A stretch of DNA of 34,446 nucleotides from Pseudomonadota bacterium (GTDB lineage: Bacteria; Pseudomonadota; Gammaproteobacteria; Steroidobacterales; Steroidobacteraceae), in NCBI GenBank assembly GCA_021838635.1, contig JAKCDC010000029.1, positions 1 to 34,446 on the forward strand, in the 5' to 3' direction. Under the pieces are notes generated by a model. That model made no database searches and was not told where the DNA came from. It saw only the letters and a list, made by a program, of their open reading frames with translations. Every line of letters starts with the position of its first letter. Position 1 is the first letter of the stretch. A program made the translations under genes and the position numbers. This document shows positions 6,903 through 17,032 of the stretch, one piece after another.

Positions 6903-6928
6903 TGGGTCTGCCCGAGGTCGGAGTCGAA
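6903..6928. repeat. tRNA-Leu 3'-end direct repeat, host copy
   Basis: This is the copy inside the intact tRNA gene. It spans six bases beyond the discriminator, the 3' acceptor strand and part of the T arm, and is repeated exactly at 4278-4303 and over 20 bp at 1681-1700. Confidence 0.9.
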
Positions 6929-7224
6929 CCGACACGCTTTTAAGGGCGGCGGATTTTCATCCCACTTCGACTTTCGTCGCCCCCGTGGCCTTAGGCCACC
7001 GGGGTTCGTGGGCTGGAGCACGCCTTCACCATAGCCTCGCGGCCTTAGGTGCCCGCCGTCTGCTCTCTACACCTTCCCCGCAGGGCGCGGGGCTTGGCTC
7101 GGCATGAGCTCGAAGTTCTCAGGGCCTCTACCGAGTTTGACGGGCTTCACCTCACAGATTTCTCCGCGAGGGCTCAAGTTGTATGGTCTGAGTCCGCTGC
7201 GTCTACCAATTCCGCCACTCGGGC
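6909..7224 (-). tRNA. tRNA-Leu(CAA), split by a group I intron
   Basis: The 5' exon is 7224-7190 (35 nt) and the 3' exon 6957-6909 (49 nt); the CCA end is not encoded. Joined, they give an 84-nt class II tRNA: a 7-bp acceptor stem (GCCCGAG/CTCGGGC), a D stem GCG/CGC with a GG-containing loop, an anticodon stem GCGGA/TCCGC with loop CTCAAAA (anticodon CAA), a long variable arm with a CGC/GCG stem, and a T stem GTCGG/CCGAC with loop TTCGACT. The discriminator is A, as in leucine tRNAs. Leu(CAA) is the only identity consistent with a seven-base loop and a conserved intron boundary. It decodes UUG. The gene is the integration target for the island on its 3' side. Confidence 0.88.
6958..7189 (-). 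ncRNA. Group I intron in the tRNA-Leu anticodon loop
   Basis: The 232-nt insert has the conserved group I core in order: Q-like GCCGAGCCAAGCC (7091-7103), R-like GTGTAGAGAGCAGACGGC (7055-7072) and S-like AAGGCGTGCTCCAGC (7012-7026), all read on the minus strand. The P7 pairing GAGCA/TGCTC keeps complementarity while differing from the common GACTA/TAGTC. A guide segment near the 5' end (TTGAGCC) can pair with the exon end GGACTC. The intron ends in G before AAAATCC, as in the cyanobacterial tRNA-Leu(UAA) intron, and the core closely resembles the Azoarcus tRNA-Ile intron. It contains no open reading frame for a homing endonuclease. The 3' part has a strong hairpin (GTGGCC TAA GGCCAC). Confidence 0.9.
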
Positions 7225-7235
7225 ACGAGGGCGAG

Positions 7236-7264
7236 AGTATACGGGGCCGGACTCGTCCTGGAAA
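7236..7264 (-). promoter_or_regulatory. Promoter of tRNA-Leu
   Basis: On the minus strand TTTCCA (7264-7259) and TATACT (7241-7236) are 17 nt apart. Transcription would begin about five bases before the mature tRNA end. The sequence between the -10 box and the start is C-rich, as is usual for stringently controlled tRNA promoters. Confidence 0.55.
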
Positions 7265-7309
7265 CTGGCGAGGCCGCCGGTCCGCCCTGGCACCGTGTAC
7301 CATTCGCGG

Positions 7310-9530
<2,221 letters not shown>

Positions 9531-9593
9531 TGCCGCCCCTTCGCTCCGGGACCCGCGAATGAGGTGCCGGAGGTGGTCTCGAGGATTTATTAA

Positions 9594-9926
9594 ATGAATG
9601 CATTGATTCCTACCGCCTGGGCTGCCACGGCCGCCCCGGCCGCCGGCCCGAGTCCGTTGCCCTCGCTGCTGCTGATGGGCGCGGTGATCATCGGGATGTA
9701 TTTCCTGCTGATCCGGCCGCAGCAAAAGAAGATGAAGGAGCACCAGACCCTGGTCTCCAAGCTCTCGGCCGGCGACGAGGTGGTCACCAGCGGGGGGCTT
9801 CTCGGGCGCATCGTCGAGGTCGGCGAGCATTTCGTCACCCTGGAGATTGCCGAGGGCGTGCAGGTGAAAGTGCAGAAGCACCAAGTCAACGCCCTGATGC
9901 CCAAGGGCACCCTGAAAAGCGCGTAA
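9594..9926 (+). CDS. yajC: Sec translocase accessory subunit YajC
   Basis: This is a 110-residue inner-membrane protein, part of the SecDF-YajC accessory complex of the Sec translocase. It has one hydrophobic segment (about residues 20-38, LLLMGAVIIGMYFLLI) followed by the family signature RPQQKKMKEHQ and a cytoplasmic domain with LSAGDEVVTSGGLLGRI. A GAGGA sequence lies 9-10 nt before the ATG. It is 63 nt downstream of tgt and 3 nt upstream of secD. Linkage queA-tgt-yajC-secD-secF is conserved in many gammaproteobacteria. Confidence 0.97.
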   Translation: MNALIPTAWAATAAPAAGPSPLPSLLLMGAVIIGMYFLLIRPQQKKMKEHQTLVSKLSAGDEVVTSGGLLGRIVEVGEHFVTLEIAEGVQVKVQKHQVNALMPKGTLKSA

Positions 9927-9929
9927 ACC

Positions 9930-11804
9930 ATGCTCGAATACGCTCGTTGGAAGTACTTCCTGATCGCGGCCGTACTGGCCCTAGGCCTGCTGTTCGCGCT
10001 GCCGAACGTGTTTGGCCAGGATCCGGCGCTGCAGCTGGCGCACGCGGATCACTCGGCGGTGACGAGCGCCGAGACGCACGTGGTCACGTCCTTCCTGCAG
10101 CAGCGGAAGATTCCCTTCCGCAGGGCGTACGTGCAGAACGGTCGTCTGATCGTGCGGTTCGCAAATGTGCCCGATCAGCTGCGCGGCAGCGATGCCATCG
10201 ATGGCCAGTTCAAGAAGCAGTACATCTCGGCCAAGACGCTCGTGCCGCGCACCCCGGGGTGGCTACGTGCCCTGGGGCTGAAGCCGATGCCGCTCGGGCT
10301 GGATTTGAGCGGTGGCCTGGACCTTCTTTATCAGGTCGATATCAAAAGCGCGGTGCGCCAGATCCTGCAGACCTACACCCAGGACGCCTCACGGGCGCTG
10401 GCGGATGCGAAGGTGCCGGTGGCCGGCATCGCCGATGTCGCGATCGATGGTAGCGCGTTGCCGAACACGATCCAGATCACGCTCGCGCCGAACGCGAATC
10501 TGGCCACTGCGCAACGCGCCCTCGCCGACCCGCTGCGTGGCCTGACCATCAATACGAGCACCGGCTCGGGCGGTGCGCTCATCCAGGCGACCATGCCGGC
10601 GGCGAAGATCCTCGCACGCGAGAATTATGCGATCGAGCAGAACATCTCCATTCTGCGCAATCGCGCCAACCAGCTGGGCGTCTCCGAGCCGAAGGTGGAG
10701 CGCCAAGGCAACGACCGCATCGACGTGCAGCTGCCCGGCGTGCAGAACATGGCCGAGGTCAAGCACCTGCTCGGCCAGACGGCGACGCTGGAATTCCACC
10801 TCAACGACATGGAGAACAACGCGTTCGAGGCGCAGCAGAGCGGTAACGTGCCGCTCGGGGACAAGCTCTACACGGACACCTCAATGGGCATTCCGGTGCT
10901 GTTGAAGCGCGAGGTGATCGCCACCGGGGATCAGCTCACCAATGCCACGGTGGGTCAGAGTCAGCAGGGACCGGCGGTCAATATCACGCTCGACAGCCGG
11001 GCCGGCGAGAGCATGCTAAGGACCACCAAGCAGAACGTCGGCAAGCAGATGGGCGTGGTGCTCATCACCAAGCACACCGAGACGCGCAAGGTCGATGGCA
11101 AGCAGGTGACGCGGCAGGTGACCACCGAGAAGGTGATCAATGACGCCACCATCGATGGAGTGTTCGCTGACCGCTTCCAGATCTCCGGTCTCACGCTCGG
11201 GGAGGCGCAGGATCTGGCCATCCTGTTGCGTTCCGGCTCGTTCGTGACGCCCATCAGCCTGGTGTCGGAAAATATCATCGGTCCAAGCCTCGGTGCGGCA
11301 AACATCCACATGGGCATGATGGCGCTGATCATCGGTATGGCTGGCGTGCTGATGTTCATGGCCTTGTACTACAAGGTCTTCGGGCTGGTGGCCGATGCGG
11401 TTCTGGTCGCGAACGTCGTGCTGTTGACGGCGCTGCTGTCGATGATGCACGCCTCGCTGTCGCTGCCGGGCATCGCCGGCATCATCCTGACCGTGGGCAT
11501 CGCAGTCGACGCGAACGTGCTGATCTATGAGCGCATCCGCGAGGAGCTGCGCAAGGGCGTGACGCCGCAGGCGGCGATCCGTGCCGGGTTTGAGAAGGCG
11601 TTCTCGGCGATCGCGGACTCGAACGTCACCACCGCGATTGCGGGCCTGGTGCTGTGGATTTTCGGCACCGGGGCGATCCGCGGCTTTGCCGTGGTGCTGA
11701 CCCTCGGCATTGCCACTTCGATGTTCACCTCGCTGATGGGCAGCCGCGCGGTGGTGACGCTCATGTACGGCGGGCGGCGCAAGATCGCCCGGCTGCACAT
11801 CTAG
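9930..11804 (+). CDS. secD: Protein translocase subunit SecD
   Basis: SecD uses the proton gradient to help release translocated proteins on the periplasmic side. The 624-residue product has the expected plan: a first membrane helix at about 9-27, the large periplasmic P1 region (LGLDLSGGLDLLYQVD at about 122-137 is the conserved D-L-x-G-G motif), and five more membrane helices in the last 170 residues. The C-terminal part carries GIAVDANVLIYERIREELR, the signature of the SecD/SecF fold, with the functionally important Asp. It is translated as part of the yajC-secD-secF operon; spacings are 3 and 10 nt. Confidence 0.97.
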   Translation: MLEYARWKYFLIAAVLALGLLFALPNVFGQDPALQLAHADHSAVTSAETHVVTSFLQQRKIPFRRAYVQNGRLIVRFANVPDQLRGSDAIDGQFKKQYISAKTLVPRTPGWLRALGLKPMPLGLDLSGGLDLLYQVDIKSAVRQILQTYTQDASRALADAKVPVAGIADVAIDGSALPNTIQITLAPNANLATAQRALADPLRGLTINTSTGSGGALIQATMPAAKILARENYAIEQNISILRNRANQLGVSEPKVERQGNDRIDVQLPGVQNMAEVKHLLGQTATLEFHLNDMENNAFEAQQSGNVPLGDKLYTDTSMGIPVLLKREVIATGDQLTNATVGQSQQGPAVNITLDSRAGESMLRTTKQNVGKQMGVVLITKHTETRKVDGKQVTRQVTTEKVINDATIDGVFADRFQISGLTLGEAQDLAILLRSGSFVTPISLVSENIIGPSLGAANIHMGMMALIIGMAGVLMFMALYYKVFGLVADAVLVANVVLLTALLSMMHASLSLPGIAGIILTVGIAVDANVLIYERIREELRKGVTPQAAIRAGFEKAFSAIADSNVTTAIAGLVLWIFGTGAIRGFAVVLTLGIATSMFTSLMGSRAVVTLMYGGRRKIARLHI

Positions 11805-11814
11805 GGGATTGCAC

Positions 11815-12750
11815 GTGGAATTTTTCAGCCATCAAACCAATTTCCAGTTCATGGCCACACGCAAGGTGTGGTTTGGACTGTCCATCGTGCTGATGATCGC
11901 CTCGTTCGTGCTGCTATTCACGCGCGGCTTGAACCTGGCCATCGACTTCACCGGCGGCGTCACCGTGCAGGCGACGTTCCCGACCTCGGCGGACCTCTCG
12001 GCCGTGCGGCAGAAGGTCGCTGCGGCGGGATTCAGTGACGCGGTGGTCGAGTACGTCGGCACATCGCGGACCATCGCCGTGCGCCTGCCGCCGGAGCCGC
12101 ATCAGACCTCCACGCAGTTGCGCACCCGCATGGAGAACGCGCTGAAGCAGGTCAACTCGGGAGCCACCGTGCAGTCGCTCTCGGTGGTCGGGCCGCAGGT
12201 CGGCTCACAGCTGGAGAAGAGCGCCGGGTGGGCACTCGCCTTCACGTTGCTGTTCATCTTTCTCTACATTGCTTGGCGTTTTCATACCTGGAGACTTTCG
12301 CTCGGTGCCATTCTCGCGGTGCTGCACGACCCTATTCTGGTGCTCGGATTCTTCGCGCTTACGCAGATCTCCTTCGATCTGAACGTGGTCGCGGCGGTGC
12401 TGGCGGTGATCGGTTATTCGCTGAACGATACCGTCGTGGTATTCGATCGTATTCGCGAACGCTTCGAGGGCAACCGGCGTCTCGCACCGAACGTGGTGCT
12501 CGATCAGGCGATCAACCAGACGCTCTCGCGTACGATCATGACCAAGGTTGTGACCTCGATCGTTGTGGTGGCGCTGCTGGTGCTCGGCGGACCGGTGCTG
12601 CGCGGCTTCTCGGCCGCGCTGCTCATCGGCATCCTCGCCGGTACGTATTCCTCGATCTACATCTCCAGCGCCATCGCGCTCGAGTGCGGTCTTACCGCCG
12701 AGCACATCTTCCCCTCCGCCCGCAAGGCGGCCGCGGACGAGCTGCCCTGA
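11815..12750 (+). CDS. secF: Protein translocase subunit SecF
   Basis: SecF is the partner of SecD. The 311-residue product has N-terminal FFSHQTNFQFMATRKVW, a first helix, the periplasmic region after LAIDFTGGVTVQ, and five C-terminal membrane helices with YSLNDTVVVFDRIRERF, the RND-type motif. I placed the start at GTG 11815, which is 6 nt after GGGGA (11804-11808). A TTG at 11809 is in frame but too close to that ribosome-binding site. The next gene, suhB, begins 10 nt after the stop, so suhB may share the transcript. Confidence 0.96.
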   Translation: MEFFSHQTNFQFMATRKVWFGLSIVLMIASFVLLFTRGLNLAIDFTGGVTVQATFPTSADLSAVRQKVAAAGFSDAVVEYVGTSRTIAVRLPPEPHQTSTQLRTRMENALKQVNSGATVQSLSVVGPQVGSQLEKSAGWALAFTLLFIFLYIAWRFHTWRLSLGAILAVLHDPILVLGFFALTQISFDLNVVAAVLAVIGYSLNDTVVVFDRIRERFEGNRRLAPNVVLDQAINQTLSRTIMTKVVTSIVVVALLVLGGPVLRGFSAALLIGILAGTYSSIYISSAIALECGLTAEHIFPSARKAAADELP

Positions 12751-12760
12751 GGACGGATTT

Positions 12761-13567
12761 TTGGCCGCACACGCACTGTTGAACATCGCGGTCCGCGCCG
12801 CGCGCCGCGCCGGCGAGGTGATCGTGCGTAGCATGAACAACCTCGAGTCGCTCACCGTGACGGCGAAGGGCCGCAATGACTTCGTCTCCGAGGTCGATAG
12901 GGCCGCCGAGGCGCAGATCGTCGAGGTCATCCGCCGGCATTATCCGCACCACGCCATCCTCGCCGAGGAAGGCGGCGCGCAGGGCGAGCACGAGGTCCGC
13001 TGGATCATCGATCCGCTCGATGGCACGACGAATTTTCTGCACGGGTTTCCGGTATTTGCCGTGTCGATCGCCTGCGAGCAAAGCGGCCGACTGGAGCACG
13101 CGGTGGTGTATGACCCGATGCGCCAGGAGCTGTTTACCGCTTCGCGCGGCGGTGGGGCACACCTTGACAATCGGCGCATTCGGGTCAGCAAACAGCGTAC
13201 CCTCGAGGGCGCATTGCTCGGCACGGGTTTCCCGTTCCGCGCCAATGACCGCTATCTGGATACCTATTTTGCGATGCTTAAAGCGGCTACGCAGATTGCC
13301 GCGGGTATCCGTCGGCCGGGCGCCGCGGCGCTCGATCTGGCCTACGTCGCGGCGGGGCGCATCGATGGGTTCTGGGAGTTTGGGCTTGCGCCCTGGGACA
13401 CTGCGGCGGGCACACTGCTGGTACAGGAAGCCGGCGGTCACATCGGCACCCCGGGCGGTGAGCCATACCAGCAGGGCGGGAATGTCGTGGCCGGCAACCC
13501 GAAGGTGTATGCGGCCCTCCTGGAACTATTTGCACCGTACATTCCTGAGGAAATGCGCGCGCGTTGA
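12761..13567 (+). CDS. suhB: Inositol monophosphatase family protein SuhB
   Basis: SuhB hydrolyses inositol-1-phosphate in vitro and in several gammaproteobacteria also acts with the Nus factors in ribosomal RNA transcription. The 268-residue product carries all metal-binding motifs: Glu69/Glu70 (LAEEGG), IIDPLDGTTNFLHGFP with Asp84 and Asp87, and PWDTAAGTLLVQEAGG with Asp213. The likely start is TTG 12761, 7 nt after TGAGGA (12748-12753); no ATG lies near the expected N-terminus. The gene follows secF closely and keeps the order secF-suhB-trmJ seen in Pseudomonas, except that a permease gene separates it from trmJ. Confidence 0.95.
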   Translation: MAAHALLNIAVRAARRAGEVIVRSMNNLESLTVTAKGRNDFVSEVDRAAEAQIVEVIRRHYPHHAILAEEGGAQGEHEVRWIIDPLDGTTNFLHGFPVFAVSIACEQSGRLEHAVVYDPMRQELFTASRGGGAHLDNRRIRVSKQRTLEGALLGTGFPFRANDRYLDTYFAMLKAATQIAAGIRRPGAAALDLAYVAAGRIDGFWEFGLAPWDTAAGTLLVQEAGGHIGTPGGEPYQQGGNVVAGNPKVYAALLELFAPYIPEEMRAR

Positions 13568-13629
13568 GCCGCCTGTTCAGTTCGGTGGGCGGACTCGCAA
13601 TCCGGGATGTCCTTGTGTAGAGTCCCGGC

Positions 13630-15108
13630 ATGATAAGACAGATTTTTGCAACAAAATCGGTCGCCGAAATCGAGGCAGCGGACGCTTCGGACGCAGAGGG
13701 GCACCAGCTCAAACGTACCCTCTCTGCCACGGCGCTCACCATGCTCGGTATCGGGGGGATCATCGGTACCGGTATTTTCGTCCTCACCGGGGTGGCGGCC
13801 GCCCAGTACGCGGGACCCGCGCTGGTGCTCTCGTTCATCATCGCCGGCATTGGGTGTGCATTCGCAGGACTGTGCTACGCCGAATTCGCGGCGATGATTC
13901 CGGTTTCCGGCAGCGCCTACTCTTACACCTACGCCACGCTCGGCGAGGGCATCGCCTGGTTCATCGGTTGGAATCTGGTGCTGGAGTACCTGTTCGCGGT
14001 TGCGACGGTCTCGGTCGGCTGGTCCGGATACGTGGCACGGCTGTTGGCCACCTTCGGGGTTCACTTGCCCAACGCGCTGTCGCACGCCCCGTTCATGCAG
14101 GCCGCGCCGAACAGTTTCTCGGTGATGGCCTCCGGCGCTATTTTGAACGTGCCGGCGGTGCTGATCGTGCTGGCGCTGGCGACCGTGTGCTACATCGGCA
14201 TCAAGCAGTCCGCCGAGTTCAATACCGTCATCGTCACCCTGAAGGTTGCGGTGGTCGTGCTGTTCATCGTGCTCGGCATGGGCTTCATCCAGCACAACAA
14301 CTGGCATCCGTTCATTCCGGCGCCGACCGGACGAGCAGATCAGTATGGATGGAGCGGTGTGTTCACCGCCTCAGGGGTCATCTTCTTCGCGTACATCGGG
14401 TTCGATGCGATCTCGACGACGGCCCAGGAGGCGAAGAATCCTCAACGCGACATGCCAATCGGTATTCTCTCCAGCCTGGTCGTCTGCACGTTGCTGTACG
14501 TGGCGGTCTCGGCGGTGCTGACCGGCATGGTGCACTACACCAAGCTCAACGTCGCCGCGCCGATCGCACTGGCGCTCGACACGTACCCGCAGCTGCGGTG
14601 GTTCAGCGTGCCGGTCGACATCGGCGCCATTCTCGGCATGACCTCGGTGATGCTGGTGATGACCATCGCGCAGGCACGAATCTTCTACTCCATGGCGCAG
14701 GATGGGTTGCTGCCGCCGGTGTTCGGGCGGATTCATGCCAAGTTCCGCACGCCCTCGGTTGGCACCGTGGTTACGGGGGTGGCTGCCGCAGTGATCGGTG
14801 GGCTGTTTCCCGTGGATCTGCTCGGCGAGCTCGTGTCGATTGGCACCCTGATGGCGTTCGTGACGGTGTGTATCGGAGTGCTGGTGCTGCGCTACACGCG
14901 TCCTGACCTGGAGCGCCCGTTCCGTGTGCCAGTGCCCTGGCTGACCTGCACGCTCGGCGCTGCGGTGTGCGGATTCATGATCTACAATCTGCCGGCCAGT
15001 ACCTGGGTGCGTCTGATCGTATGGACGGCGATCGGGGCGCTGGTGTATGGCTTTTACGGTTATCGGCACAGCAAGCTGCGCACCCGGGTCGCCGAGCCTG
15101 CAGGCTGA
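13630..15108 (+). CDS. APC-superfamily amino acid permease, CAT type
   Basis: This is a 492-residue permease with about 12 membrane helices, resembling bacterial cationic amino acid transporters (YfnA/GkApcT-like). Typical features are the helix-1 glycine motif MLGIGGIIGTGIFVLTG (about 38-54), ALVLSFIIAGIGCAFAGLCYAEFAAMIPVSGSAY across helices 2-3 (given in two parts: ALVLSFIIAG and CYAEFAAMIPVSGSAY), FFAYIGFDAISTTAQEAKNP in helix 6, and IFYSMAQDGLLPPVFGRIH. The substrate cannot be fixed from sequence. It is inserted between suhB and trmJ, with 62 nt before it and 78 nt after, the latter holding a strong stem-loop. It does not belong to the usual set of genes in this block. Confidence 0.92.
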   Translation: MIRQIFATKSVAEIEAADASDAEGHQLKRTLSATALTMLGIGGIIGTGIFVLTGVAAAQYAGPALVLSFIIAGIGCAFAGLCYAEFAAMIPVSGSAYSYTYATLGEGIAWFIGWNLVLEYLFAVATVSVGWSGYVARLLATFGVHLPNALSHAPFMQAAPNSFSVMASGAILNVPAVLIVLALATVCYIGIKQSAEFNTVIVTLKVAVVVLFIVLGMGFIQHNNWHPFIPAPTGRADQYGWSGVFTASGVIFFAYIGFDAISTTAQEAKNPQRDMPIGILSSLVVCTLLYVAVSAVLTGMVHYTKLNVAAPIALALDTYPQLRWFSVPVDIGAILGMTSVMLVMTIAQARIFYSMAQDGLLPPVFGRIHAKFRTPSVGTVVTGVAAAVIGGLFPVDLLGELVSIGTLMAFVTVCIGVLVLRYTRPDLERPFRVPVPWLTCTLGAAVCGFMIYNLPASTWVRLIVWTAIGALVYGFYGYRHSKLRTRVAEPAG

Positions 15109-15117
15109 GCCCGCCGA

Positions 15118-15155
15118 CGGCGCAGGGCGTCCGCTCGGAGCGGCGCTCTGCGCCG
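15118..15155. other. GC-rich stem-loop between permease gene and trmJ
   Basis: Arms CGGCGCAG (15118-15125) and CTGCGCCG (15148-15155) enclose a second stem, CCGCTC/GAGCGG. There is no T-tract, so it is not a standard Rho-independent terminator. It may limit read-through or protect the permease mRNA end. Confidence 0.4.
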
Positions 15156-15186
15156 GTAGATCGCTCGGCACGTCAGGGCATTGACG

Positions 15187-15921
15187 ATGGACACAGCGCA
15201 GATTCGCATCGTATTGGTCGAGCCGTCTCATCCGGGCAACATCGGCGCAGTGGCACGCGCGATGAAGAATATGGGTCTTCAGCACCTGGTGCTGGTGAGT
15301 CCGCGGCAGTTTCCCGACCCGGAGGCGAGCGCCCGTGCCTCGGGCGCCGACGACGTGCTGGCGGGCGCGCGCGTCGTACTCACCGTGGCCGAGGCGCTGC
15401 AGGGCTGCGGGTTCGTGGCGGCGACGACCTCGCGCGAACGTGACCAGCATTTCCGAGTCGCCGACGTACGCGAAGCGGCTGCGAAGCTCGCGTCCGAATC
15501 GGACCGTGGATCGGTGGCGATACTGTTCGGGTCCGAGCGCGCGGGCCTCACCAACGAGCAGCTCGAGGCGGCGCATCTGTTGGTGAGCATCCCGGCCAGC
15601 AAGGCCTACCCCTCGCTCAATCTCGCCATGGCGGTGCAGATCGTCGTCTACGAGGTCTTCCGGACCGGCGGCGTCGCGATCGATCCGGCCCCGGCGGCCG
15701 GGCCGCTCGCCGAACCGGCGGATCTCGAGCGGCTGTACGCGCATTTCGCACAGGTGCTCGAGGAGGTGGACTTCCGCGATCGTACCCAAAGCGGCACGCA
15801 CCTCATGGCGAGAATCCGCCGTTTCCTGCAGCGCGCCGAACTGGACCGCAACGAGGTGAACATTCTGCGCGGCTTCCTCACGGCCGTGCAGCGGCGCCGC
15901 CGGCGCGCGGGGGAAGGCTAG
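15187..15921 (+). CDS. trmJ: tRNA (cytidine/uridine-2'-O-)-methyltransferase TrmJ
   Basis: TrmJ methylates the ribose of nucleotide 32 in several tRNAs. The 244-residue SPOUT-fold protein has VEPSHPGNIGAVARAMKNMG near the N-terminus and the knotted SAM-binding segments VAILFGSERAGLTNEQL and LVSIPASKAYPSLNLAMAVQ, all characteristic. The C-terminal dimerisation tail includes LMARIRRFLQRAELDRNEVN. ATG 15187 gives MDTAQIRIVLVEP; a TTG two codons upstream is less likely. It ends 18 bp from the convergent doxDA. In relatives the next genes are cysE and/or iscR, which are missing here. Confidence 0.96.
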   Translation: MDTAQIRIVLVEPSHPGNIGAVARAMKNMGLQHLVLVSPRQFPDPEASARASGADDVLAGARVVLTVAEALQGCGFVAATTSRERDQHFRVADVREAAAKLASESDRGSVAILFGSERAGLTNEQLEAAHLLVSIPASKAYPSLNLAMAVQIVVYEVFRTGGVAIDPAPAAGPLAEPADLERLYAHFAQVLEEVDFRDRTQSGTHLMARIRRFLQRAELDRNEVNILRGFLTAVQRRRRRAGEG

Positions 15922-15939
15922 CGGTCCCCCGCGGTTCGC

Positions 15940-17013
15940 TCAGGTTCCGGGCGTCAGCGCGAGTTCAAACACCCGTCCGTTCACCGAGTGCAGCACCAGT
16001 CGGTAGCGGCCGGCGGCGAGTTCCAGTCCGGGTGCGACCGGCGGCAGCGTGATGGTGGCGCGCGCCCCGACTTTGGCCGTGATGCCGGCATACCCGGCAC
16101 CAAAGCGGTTGTACGGGTAATCGTTGACGAACGCACTTGCTGGCAGTGCCGCGAGTGCGCGGCTGCCCCAGTGCTCCACGATCGGTCCGCCCGGACCGAT
16201 CAGGTCCGCACGCACCACATTGGCGGGCGCCGCAGGCGTGCCGGCATCGAGGTAGGCGCTGAAGCGCACCATGCCCCCGGGGGTGAGCTGGCCGGCCGAC
16301 AGGCTGACGTGGTGGGCGGCCGGACTGACCGGGCCGCCGTGAAACGGCGTCAGAACCGAACCTCGGTAGTAGTTGTATGTGAGCACGACGAACAGCGCCG
16401 TCACCGTGATACCGATCAGACTCCAGCGCTTCAGTCGCTCGAGCGGCCATGGGCCGCTGCCGAACCATTGGAACCATCTGGCGGCCGCGAGGCTCGGCCG
16501 GCGCTTCAGCAGCCAGGCATCGAGCGACCATGCGCCGCCGCCGGCGAGCAGCAGCGCGACTCCCATGCCGAAATTTGCCGACGCCATGGTCCACTCATCG
16601 ATACACGTGGCGCCCTGCCAGCCGAACAGCAGCATCAGCACGACGCTCAGGCCGATGGTCACGAGGGCGGAGAGCCGGGTCATGAAGCCGAGCAGCAGAA
16701 ACAGGCCGAACACCAGCTCGGCGGCGCTGAAGAGAATGACACCGGCGTAGAGCAGAGCGAAGTGATGCAACAGGTAGTCCACCACGTGCCCCATGCCAAG
16801 CAGGGCCCCGGGCATGGCCGTCTGGAACTTGTTGGCCATCCAGCTTGGGGCGTGCGGGTCGAGTTTTGCCGGTGCGTAGATAAACCGCCGGCTGCCGCCG
16901 CCCCAGTAGATCCAGCCTTGCACGAAGCGCACGGCGAGCAACGCGAGGCCAAGCTGTCGCCAGAGACCTGCGCTCTCGGTGCAGGACTCGGTCGGTGCGG
17001 TCGGTGTGCTCAT
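15940..17013 (-). CDS. doxDA: Thiosulfate:quinone oxidoreductase, fused DoxD-DoxA
   Basis: This 357-residue membrane protein probably oxidises thiosulfate to tetrathionate and passes electrons to quinone. Residues about 18-165 match DoxD: QGWIYWGGGSRRFIYAP (32-48), SWMANKFQTAMPGALLGM (57-74), then membrane helices and FGWQGATCIDEWTMA (130-144). Residues about 195-357 match DoxA: a membrane helix, then YNYYRGSVLTPFHGGPVSP and a beta-rich periplasmic domain ending in a Pro/Gly-poor strand pattern. In archaea DoxD and DoxA are separate; in Acidithiobacillus they are fused as here. The gene is last in a three-gene operon, 19 nt after the binding-protein gene, and convergent with trmJ. Substrate assignment is by family only. 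Confidence 0.85.
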   Translation of the reverse strand: MSTPTAPTESCTESAGLWRQLGLALLAVRFVQGWIYWGGGSRRFIYAPAKLDPHAPSWMANKFQTAMPGALLGMGHVVDYLLHHFALLYAGVILFSAAELVFGLFLLLGFMTRLSALVTIGLSVVLMLLFGWQGATCIDEWTMASANFGMGVALLLAGGGAWSLDAWLLKRRPSLAAARWFQWFGSGPWPLERLKRWSLIGITVTALFVVLTYNYYRGSVLTPFHGGPVSPAAHHVSLSAGQLTPGGMVRFSAYLDAGTPAAPANVVRADLIGPGGPIVEHWGSRALAALPASAFVNDYPYNRFGAGYAGITAKVGARATITLPPVAPGLELAAGRYRLVLHSVNGRVFELALTPGT

Positions 17014-17032
17014 GGAGTGCTCCGGTGCCGCC

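Larger units (their letters stand above)
4278..6928. mobile_element. Putative integrase-less cassette carrying vapBC and arsR/SRPBCC
   Basis: This segment is bounded by 26-bp direct repeats of the tRNA-Leu 3' end. It carries module B, a Phd/VapC pair, a small CxxC protein and the minus-strand arsR-SRPBCC pair. The period is 2625 bp, close to the 2603 bp of the neighbouring segment. No integrase or transposase was found. Confidence 0.45.

Noticed and set aside
7049-7309. Upstream extension of the queA reading frame
   Set aside because: It passes through the opposite-strand tRNA-Leu gene and intron and has no similarity to QueA; homology begins at GTG 7310.
12876-14906. Long plus-strand open frame of 676 codons
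   Set aside because: It is out of frame with suhB and the permease, both of which have clear family motifs; the frame is an Arg/Gly-rich shadow caused by high GC.
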